Source: Paenibacillus sp. DCT19
GTDB taxonomy: Bacteria > Bacillota > Bacilli > Paenibacillales > Paenibacillaceae
Assembly: GCF_003268635.1 (NCBI RefSeq)
Contig: NZ_CP029639.1
Coordinates: 4,785,501 to 4,849,500, forward strand
Direction: 5' to 3'
DNA length: 64,000 nt
Shown here: positions 58,278-64,000 of the stretch, piece by piece
Position numbering within the stretch: the stretch's first letter is position 1
Layout: every line of letters starts with the position of its first letter
The notes under the pieces: generated by a model
The model's input: the letters and a program-made list of their open reading frames with translations, nothing else
Database searches by the model: none
What the model was told of the DNA's origin: nothing
Program-made: the position numbers and the translations under genes

Positions 58278-60020
58278 TTAACTAGATATGGCTACCCAAT
58301 GCCCGTCAGACACTTCGACCCAACTGGAATGTTCCAATTGATAGCGATCCACACCAGCATCTCGGTGCTCATCACTTACGATTCGTTTCTTCTTCGACTC
58401 GATCGCAGGGTCTGGAACAGGAATGGCCGATAACAATGCCTTCGTGTAGGCGTGCTGAGGATTGCTGTATAACTCTTCACTCTCAGCTAACTCCACAATT
58501 TTGCCATTATACATAACCGCTACACGGTCACTGATATGTTTAACCATCGATAGATCATGCGCAATGAAGAGATAGGTCAGACCAAGACGCTGCTGCAACT
58601 CTTCTAGTAACTGCACAATCTGCGCCTGAATGGAGACATCTAGTGCGGATAAAGGCTCATCACATACAATAAACTCCGGTTCCACGGCCAGCGCCCTTGC
58701 AATCCCAATCCGCTGCCGTTGCCCTCCTGAGAATTCATGTGGATAACGCTGGGCATGCGATGGATCAAGCCCTACTAGTTCTAATAATTCCTCTACCCGC
58801 TTCTCACGATCCGACGTATTTTTAGCTAACCCGTGAATATCGAGCGCTTCGCCAATAATGTCCATGATTCTCATTTTGGGATTCAATGAAGCATACGGAT
58901 CTTGGAAGATAATCTGCATATGCCTTCTCATGGTTTTCATCTCGGAAGCAGACAGACGATTGAGCGGAACTCCTTTAAACAACACTTCACCGCCCGTAGG
59001 CTCATGCAATCTAAGAATTGCACGTCCAGTCGTGGACTTACCGCTGCCTGATTCCCCCACGACCCCCAGCGTCTCCCCTTGGCGAATATAAAAGCTAATA
59101 TCATTCACGGCCTTCAGCGTATTACCCTTGCCCAGATTGAAATGCTGGCGAAGAGACTTCACCTCCAGCAAAGGTTGATGATCCTCCAGATCACGAGGAA
59201 CAAGGGAGACCGGCTTGGGCTTCTTCTTCTCATCCAGTCGAGGTAAAGCGTTAAGTAATCTGGAAGTGTACGGGTGTTTCGGACTTGCAAAAATCTCGGC
59301 CGTTGTGCCCGTTTCTACGATCTCCCCACTTTTCATGACCACGACCCGATCACACATACCTGCAACAACCCCAAGGTCATGGGTTATCAAAATGATCGAG
59401 GTACCTAGTTGCTGCTGCATATTTTTCATCAAATCCAGAATCTGTGCCTGAATGGTTACATCAAGCGCAGTCGTGGGTTCATCGGCAATCAATAGCTCAG
59501 GTCGGCAAGCAAGTGCAATAGCGATCATGACACGCTGACGCATTCCCCCGGAGAACTCATGTGGATACTGATTGTAACGTACCTCGCCTTGTGATATACC
59601 CACCAGCTCAAGCATTGCTATCGCTTGTTTCTTTGCTTCTCGCCTGGACACTTTCTGATGTTTAATCAAACTCTCCGAAATTTGTTTACCAATCTTAATG
59701 GTCGGATTAAGTGAACTCATTGGATCTTGAAAGATCATTCCGATATCCCGACCTCGGATGCTTTCCATTTCCTTCTGCGTTTTGTTCACAAGATTGGTTC
59801 CCTTGAACCAGATCTCCCCCTGTTTCATACGTGAAGGTGGAGATGCCAGCAATCTCATAATGGAGCGAGCCGTTACACTTTTGCCACTACCAGACTCTCC
59901 TACAATACCAAGTGTCTCACCTGGACGCACCTCGAAACTGACGTTCTTAACCGCCTCAAACTCATTCTCCCCAGAATGAAAAGAGACCGATAGATCATTT
60001 ACCTTTAACAAAGGTTGCAT
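58278..60020 (-). CDS. Dipeptide/oligopeptide-type ABC transporter, fused tandem ATPase
   Basis: A 580-residue protein with two complete nucleotide-binding domains, equivalent to DppD plus DppF in one chain (GsiA-like). Each half has a Walker A (GESGSGKS), a signature ([16 protein letters not shown]), a Walker B (LIADEPT; IVCDEP) and the oligopeptide C-terminal extension ([23 protein letters not shown]). The start at 60020 follows AGGTG; the frame upstream lacks an RBS. Divergent from the permease genes, about 145 bp apart. Confidence 0.92.
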   Translation of the reverse strand: MQPLLKVNDLSVSFHSGENEFEAVKNVSFEVRPGETLGIVGESGSGKSVTARSIMRLLASPPSRMKQGEIWFKGTNLVNKTQKEMESIRGRDIGMIFQDPMSSLNPTIKIGKQISESLIKHQKVSRREAKKQAIAMLELVGISQGEVRYNQYPHEFSGGMRQRVMIAIALACRPELLIADEPTTALDVTIQAQILDLMKNMQQQLGTSIILITHDLGVVAGMCDRVVVMKSGEIVETGTTAEIFASPKHPYTSRLLNALPRLDEKKKPKPVSLVPRDLEDHQPLLEVKSLRQHFNLGKGNTLKAVNDISFYIRQGETLGVVGESGSGKSTTGRAILRLHEPTGGEVLFKGVPLNRLSASEMKTMRRHMQIIFQDPYASLNPKMRIMDIIGEALDIHGLAKNTSDREKRVEELLELVGLDPSHAQRYPHEFSGGQRQRIGIARALAVEPEFIVCDEPLSALDVSIQAQIVQLLEELQQRLGLTYLFIAHDLSMVKHISDRVAVMYNGKIVELAESEELYSNPQHAYTKALLSAIPVPDPAIESKKKRIVSDEHRDAGVDRYQLEHSSWVEVSDGHWVAISS

Positions 60021-60165
60021 CACAACACCTGCTTCCTTCCATATTTTCATAACCTTACGTATGTACACTCTTTATTCCTTGACAATCCGTAGACCCTAAA
60101 ATAATATATACTATATCCATCGGAATAATGCAATTTTAACTTGGATGAAAGGAGGTTCACCTGGG

Positions 60166-61608
60166 TTGAACTTAGCAGAAGGCAGCAGAATGTCACGGCT
60201 TGCGCACACCTTGGGCTTTATCTACGACAAAATGTTGCTCCACCCCTCCTATCGATATGTTCTATTCATTCTCGGCTTGCCCGTTAATTTAATCGTGTTA
60301 TTGGTCTGGAGATCCAGAAGACAACAGGATGGCTGGAAGGTCGCTAGGCAAGAAGCAGAAGAGGAAATGCTGACCCACGCCTATCGAGATCAACTTCGCG
60401 GAGAAATAGAAGAACAACTTCGACGGAAGCATCGCTTCTTCAAGCAGCATGTCAGTGAGAGCGAATTTCAACGTGAAACGCAAGAATGGCTAGAAGAAAC
60501 ACTTCGCAAAGAGGTGAACGAGCGTACAACATTCAAGCTTCGGGAAAAAGGACAACAACGAACAACGATGGCGGATACCTTCCGCTCACTGATTAACCAT
60601 CCGTGGTTTCTCGTCTTATCCATTATTCCAGGCTGTCTGATGTACGGCATTTTATTGTTGTATGGCAATCCCTATCTCAAGTACATATTTGAAAGACTAC
60701 TCATGACTATATTCGTCATAATGGGCGTAGCCACACTTGTATTCACCATCTTATATCTGTCGCCGTTTAATCCGGCAGCTAACATTCTGGGAGAGACAGC
60801 GACACCAGAACAGATTGCAGCTTTTAATCACGTGTATGGACTAGATCAGCCCTATCTCGTGCAGCTCTGGAATAATATCAAAGGAATTGCCTTATTTGAT
60901 CTAGGGAAGTCGTTTGCGGGGAATGAAGATGTCACAGCCACCATAGCTCGGAAGTTTCCGATCACGCTGACTTTGGCTGTCATCTCACTGTTGATTGCGA
61001 TTGTGATCGCATTGCCGATTGGCATTATCTCAGCCATCAAGCCGAATTCATTATTTGATTATACGTTCATGTTTATCGCATTGATCGGATTATCGATTCC
61101 TAACTTCTGGCAAGGACTTATTTTCATTCTGAATTTCTCAATCAAAATGCAATGGCTACCCGCTACCTTTAACCCTCAGAACTGGTTATCCATGATTATG
61201 CCAACCATCGTTCTGGGAACCGGACTCACGGCGGCTGTTGCACGGATGACCCGTTCTTCTACGCTCGAAGTCATTCATGAAGACTACGTCATGACTGCTC
61301 GGGCTAAAGGGCTAAGTGAGCGACATGTCCTGCTAAAACATGCCGTTCGTAACGCATTGATTCCTATCGTAACGGTTGTTGGTCTACAATTTGGTGGAAT
61401 GCTCGGCGGAGCCGCGGTAACAGAGAAAGTGTTTAACATCAGCGGTCTGGGCAGCTACATTGTGGATAAGCAATTTATACCCGATATTCCGAGTATTATG
61501 GGCGGAGTAGTATACACTGCAATTACGATTTCGATTATCAATGTGATCGTTGATCTGATGTACGCTTTTATTGATCCGAGGGTACGTTCCAAGATGAAAC
61601 AATATTAA
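60166..61608 (+). CDS. Oligopeptide-type ABC transporter permease (DppB-like) with long N-terminal extension
   Basis: A 480-residue permease. The TTG at 60166 follows AAAGGAGG. The last 310 residues are a normal DppB/AppB permease (LLMTIFVIMGVATLVFTILY; EAA loop near MTARAKGLSERHVLLKHAVR; C-terminal FIDPRVRSKMKQY). The first 165 residues are extra: a membrane helix at about 28-47, then a charged coiled-coil-like stretch (EAEEEMLTHAYRDQLRGEIE; RRKHRFFKQHVSE) and a second helix before the permease. An ATG at 60190 is an alternative start with a weaker RBS. It begins the permease operon. Confidence 0.9.
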   Translation: MNLAEGSRMSRLAHTLGFIYDKMLLHPSYRYVLFILGLPVNLIVLLVWRSRRQQDGWKVARQEAEEEMLTHAYRDQLRGEIEEQLRRKHRFFKQHVSESEFQRETQEWLEETLRKEVNERTTFKLREKGQQRTTMADTFRSLINHPWFLVLSIIPGCLMYGILLLYGNPYLKYIFERLLMTIFVIMGVATLVFTILYLSPFNPAANILGETATPEQIAAFNHVYGLDQPYLVQLWNNIKGIALFDLGKSFAGNEDVTATIARKFPITLTLAVISLLIAIVIALPIGIISAIKPNSLFDYTFMFIALIGLSIPNFWQGLIFILNFSIKMQWLPATFNPQNWLSMIMPTIVLGTGLTAAVARMTRSSTLEVIHEDYVMTARAKGLSERHVLLKHAVRNALIPIVTVVGLQFGGMLGGAAVTEKVFNISGLGSYIVDKQFIPDIPSIMGGVVYTAITISIINVIVDLMYAFIDPRVRSKMKQY

Positions 61609-61674
61609 AGTTTGTGTTCAAAAGTCTGGTCTTCCTTATCTTTCTTACAACCGCTTAAAGCAGGTGCAATTTAA

Positions 61675-63189
61675 ATGAAAAAATCAGGTTCTATTACACA
61701 AGAGATGCGTTTTCGACTGAAGTCTTCTTCAGAATATAGTCAGGCTAGCTTTGCCTGGATCACTTCGCTACTCCTGACATTGCTATTAGTGTTCAATAGC
61801 TATGATTATGGGGAGAACGTGTTCAAACCATTTATTCTAACTGCATTTCTGGCTTACCTGTTCTTCACACTCGTTCAGAGCTTCGTGACCTATCAATTAC
61901 GCAAAGACCTGATGCGCGATGGCTCGATCTCTGTCTGGACTCGCAGGATGGGATGGATTCAACTTCTGGCCATCATCACAGGTAATATTTTTATTGTCAC
62001 GGCTGCTTTTCATCTGATTCGAAGAGGTAAGAGCGTTGAGTATACCTTCGCTGTTTATACCGTGCTGACTCAGCTCTTCGTAATTGGCGTATCTGGCTTG
62101 AATTTATTCAAACCCTACGTGGCGGATACCTTTCTTCCAGCAATGGCAGTACTTCTTCTGATTATGGTGATTGATCTGATCGTGTTGTTCATCGTATCCC
62201 AGTATGCGCCAGCACAGATGCTCCCTCGCTGGATGCTAATCGTCAGTGTAGTACTTATTCTGACATCAATTACAGGCAACCTGTTTGCTCTGTTGCTAGG
62301 TGTTACCCTGCTTGGACGGATACGCCGCCAAGGGAAGCAAAAATCTAACTTCTGGAACGATCTATGGGAACGACTTGCTCCAAATGTAACTGCGATGTCA
62401 GGCTTGTTCTTCATCGTTTTCCTATTCTCGATCTCGATCTGTAGCTTCTACACGTTCGACTACAGCGTAGCCGTGGAGAACAATTACTCAGCCCTGTTAC
62501 AACCACCTTCTCTCGCCTACCCGCTTGGGACGGATGATTTTGGACGCGACCTGTTCTCCCGAATTGTATTCGGTGCTCGAATTTCTCTCATTGTAGGTTG
62601 TATGTCAACCATCATTCCCGTATTGATTGGTGGGGTGCTCGGAGCATTCTCAGGCTTCTATGGTAAACATACAGACAATATCATCATGCGACTGCTCGAT
62701 GTATTGTACGCTATACCAGGTATCCTGCTCGCAATTGCAATCATCGCGGCATTTGGAGCGAATACCGTTAACCTGATCCTGGCGCTTAGCCTTGGCTCTA
62801 TCCCGACTTACGCTCGAACAATGAGAGCGAGTGTGCTCTACGTATCTACCTTTGAATTCGTAGAGGCAGCACGTGCACTCGGATATAACAATCGTTCCAT
62901 CATTTTCAAACACATCATTCCGAACTCGCTAGCTCCTATGATCATCAAGTCTACACTTACGATTGGTGGAGCCGTCATCGCCACGAGTAGCTTAAGTTAT
63001 CTCGGACTCGGCGTTGAGCCGCATATTCCGGAATGGGGCAACATTCTCAAACTCGGCAGTACGTATCTGGAGACACATTCGTATCTTGCCATTTATCCCG
63101 GTCTTGCCATTATTCTACTTGTTCTTTCGTTTAACTTTCTCGGTGACGGACTGCGCGACGCGCTTGATCCTAAGCTTGAAAAAGCATAA
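61675..63189 (+). CDS. Oligopeptide-type ABC transporter permease (DppC-like) with long N-terminal extension
   Basis: A 504-residue permease. The C-terminal 280 residues match DppC/AppC (LGTDDFGRDLFSRIVFGARI, EAA loop EAARALGYNNRSIIFKHIIP, LSYLGLGVEPHIPEWGNIL). The first 220 residues carry about six hydrophobic segments and the RIRRQGKQKSNFW linker, roughly doubling the usual size. AGGTG lies upstream of the ATG. It follows the DppB-like gene by 66 bp; the GTGTTCAAAAGTCTGG half-palindrome sits in that gap. Confidence 0.9.
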   Translation: MKKSGSITQEMRFRLKSSSEYSQASFAWITSLLLTLLLVFNSYDYGENVFKPFILTAFLAYLFFTLVQSFVTYQLRKDLMRDGSISVWTRRMGWIQLLAIITGNIFIVTAAFHLIRRGKSVEYTFAVYTVLTQLFVIGVSGLNLFKPYVADTFLPAMAVLLLIMVIDLIVLFIVSQYAPAQMLPRWMLIVSVVLILTSITGNLFALLLGVTLLGRIRRQGKQKSNFWNDLWERLAPNVTAMSGLFFIVFLFSISICSFYTFDYSVAVENNYSALLQPPSLAYPLGTDDFGRDLFSRIVFGARISLIVGCMSTIIPVLIGGVLGAFSGFYGKHTDNIIMRLLDVLYAIPGILLAIAIIAAFGANTVNLILALSLGSIPTYARTMRASVLYVSTFEFVEAARALGYNNRSIIFKHIIPNSLAPMIIKSTLTIGGAVIATSSLSYLGLGVEPHIPEWGNILKLGSTYLETHSYLAIYPGLAIILLVLSFNFLGDGLRDALDPKLEKA

Positions 63190-63206
63190 TTTTATTTAAT
63201 TTTTAT

Positions 63207-63422
63207 GTTCTACTAAACGTTTTACACGAGAACGGAGAGGACAGAAATAACATGGAGAAGCAGAGCGTTCGGCTAAAAGCTTTCTGAAAGAAAGCTGCAT
63301 CGGAAGCATACGCTATCCCCGGATTTCCCCTTAGAAAAGGAGAATCAAGAAAATCTGGGGATAACAGCGATCGGAAGGTTATTCTGTCATCGGAGTGGCA
63401 AGTGTAAACATTTTTAGGCGAA
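63207..63422 (+). repeat. Palindromic dispersed element, copy 2 (about 216 bp)
   Basis: Matches the complement of 21420-21643 along its length. Shared stems: end pairing of TTTTACAC with GTGTAAA, GACAGAAATAAC with GTTATTCTGTC, AGCTTTC-TGAAA-GAAAGCT, and a GCTATCCCCGGATTT arm pairing with AAATCTGGGGATA around a CCCCTT-AGAA-AAGGAG tip. The tip differs from copy 1 (CTCTTT / AAAGGG) while still pairing. It ends 28 bp before the next start codon. Confidence 0.85.
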
Positions 63423-63450
63423 CTCATTCATTCCAATAGGAGGTATTTTC

Positions 63451-64000
63451 ATGAAAAAACGTACACTCATTTCGCTGTTACTTATCTTGGTCATTGTGAT
63501 CTCCGGATGCAGCGTTAAAACAAAGAGCGACACTCAGTCTGAAGCATCAACTTCGGATACAACAGAAACTACCACGAATCAAGCACCAGTAGACATTACA
63601 TTGCTGGCACAAAGTTCTTCCGAGAACGATGTAAACATCATCCGTGACCAACTGACTAAGAACGGGTTCAACGTGAAGTTGAACCTGCAACCGGATTACG
63701 GTAGCTACAAATCCCAACAGGACGCTGGGAATTATGACATTGCTTTGTCAAGCTGGACAACCGTTACGGGAAACCCGGACTATGCCGTTCGTTCTCTGTT
63801 CAAAACAGGCGGAGATTACAGCATTTTGGCTGATGAAGAAATCGACAAATTGATTGATGAAGCAGCTACGCAAACGCCAGACCAATACAAGGAAACATAC
63901 AAGAAATTGGAGCAACGTCTGGTAACTGATCAAGCGTACATCGCTCCAGTCTATAACTCACTCAAAAACCAGGCACTGAATAAAGATGTGATAAACCAAG
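63451..64000 (+). CDS. Oligopeptide-type substrate-binding lipoprotein, partial
   Basis: The ATG follows ATAGGAGG. A signal peptide ends in a lipobox (VISGC), followed by a Ser/Thr-rich linker. The next sequence (VDITLLAQSSSENDVNIIRD, QLTKNGFNVKLNLQP, YDIALSSWTTVTGNPDYAVR, YKETYKKLEQRLVTDQAYIA) corresponds to the C-terminal lobe of family 5 solute-binding proteins, which normally comes after about 330 other residues. The usual N-terminal block is absent so far, so the protein is either truncated or circularly permuted. It is the third gene of the permease operon and continues past the right edge. Confidence 0.82.
   Translation, partial: MKKRTLISLLLILVIVISGCSVKTKSDTQSEASTSDTTETTTNQAPVDITLLAQSSSENDVNIIRDQLTKNGFNVKLNLQPDYGSYKSQQDAGNYDIALSSWTTVTGNPDYAVRSLFKTGGDYSILADEEIDKLIDEAATQTPDQYKETYKKLEQRLVTDQAYIAPVYNSLKNQALNKDVINQ

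Overview
The window looks like a chromosomal segment of a low-to-mid G+C Gram-positive of the Paenibacillaceae, most probably Paenibacillus. This is inferred from Bacillus-type ribosome binding sites with frequent TTG/GTG starts, RsbQ, LicT, Fur-box and cre logic, an SLH-anchored enzyme, and many small accessory genes. No rRNA, tRNA or CRISPR array was seen.

Layout. 1-2580 (minus, cut by the left edge): an AT-rich gene for a large protein with a divergent diadenylate-cyclase (DisA_N) domain followed by TPR-like repeats. 2.7-9.4 kb: hydroxylamine reductase (hcp) with a candidate Fnr box, a P-type Ca2+ ATPase, a membrane-anchored unknown and a DHA2 exporter. 9.4-14.9 kb: SMI1/KNR4 and DUF2625 proteins, an rsbQ/PAS-GGDEF operon, a frameshifted MFS exporter and its TetR regulator. 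15-21.7 kb: a nucleoside-hydrolase-like lipoprotein and an SLH carboxylesterase, each behind a LicT-type RNA antiterminator (RAT) and a perfect cre box, with small immunity-like genes between. 22-30 kb: a Fur-controlled iron-siderophore binding lipoprotein joined to a broken AraC regulator, alkaline phosphatase, VOC, ankyrin/DUF4274 and propeller proteins, and an MFS exporter. 30.2-33.7 kb: an AT-rich block of broken secreted-protein genes and a decayed IS4-type transposase. 33.7-45.6 kb: Lrp, two serine beta-lactamase-fold hydrolases, peptidase S51, Nudix, a chemoreceptor, pectate lyase, an ECF sigma/anti-sigma pair, an immunity-like cluster and a PilZ protein. 45.6-54.9 kb: an NCS2 permease and LysR (both frameshifted), then the beta-glucoside system: two GH1 6-phospho-beta-glucosidases, licT and the PTS EIIBCA permease, each cistron preceded by its own RAT/terminator. 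54.9-58.2 kb: DUF2384, SUFU, GAF-LuxR and lipoprotein genes. 58.3-64 kb: an oligopeptide-type ABC transporter, cut by the right edge.

How it works together. The strongest theme is plant-glycan use. LicT, the PTS permease and two phospho-beta-glucosidases form the core, and RATs about 30 kb away suggest that a surface esterase and a DUF1593 lipoprotein belong to the same regulon, with CcpA control through cre. A pectate lyase fits the same lifestyle. Two further themes are c-di-GMP signalling (an RsbQ-gated GGDEF protein, a PilZ protein) and many orphan immunity-type proteins (SUKH, ankyrin, SUFU) with no recognisable toxin.

Five genes carry what look like single missing G or C bases, three of them in GGGG runs. 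This may be sequencing error rather than real decay. A palindromic element of about 220 bp occurs twice, both times in the 5' leader of a gene for an exported protein and in the same orientation relative to it.
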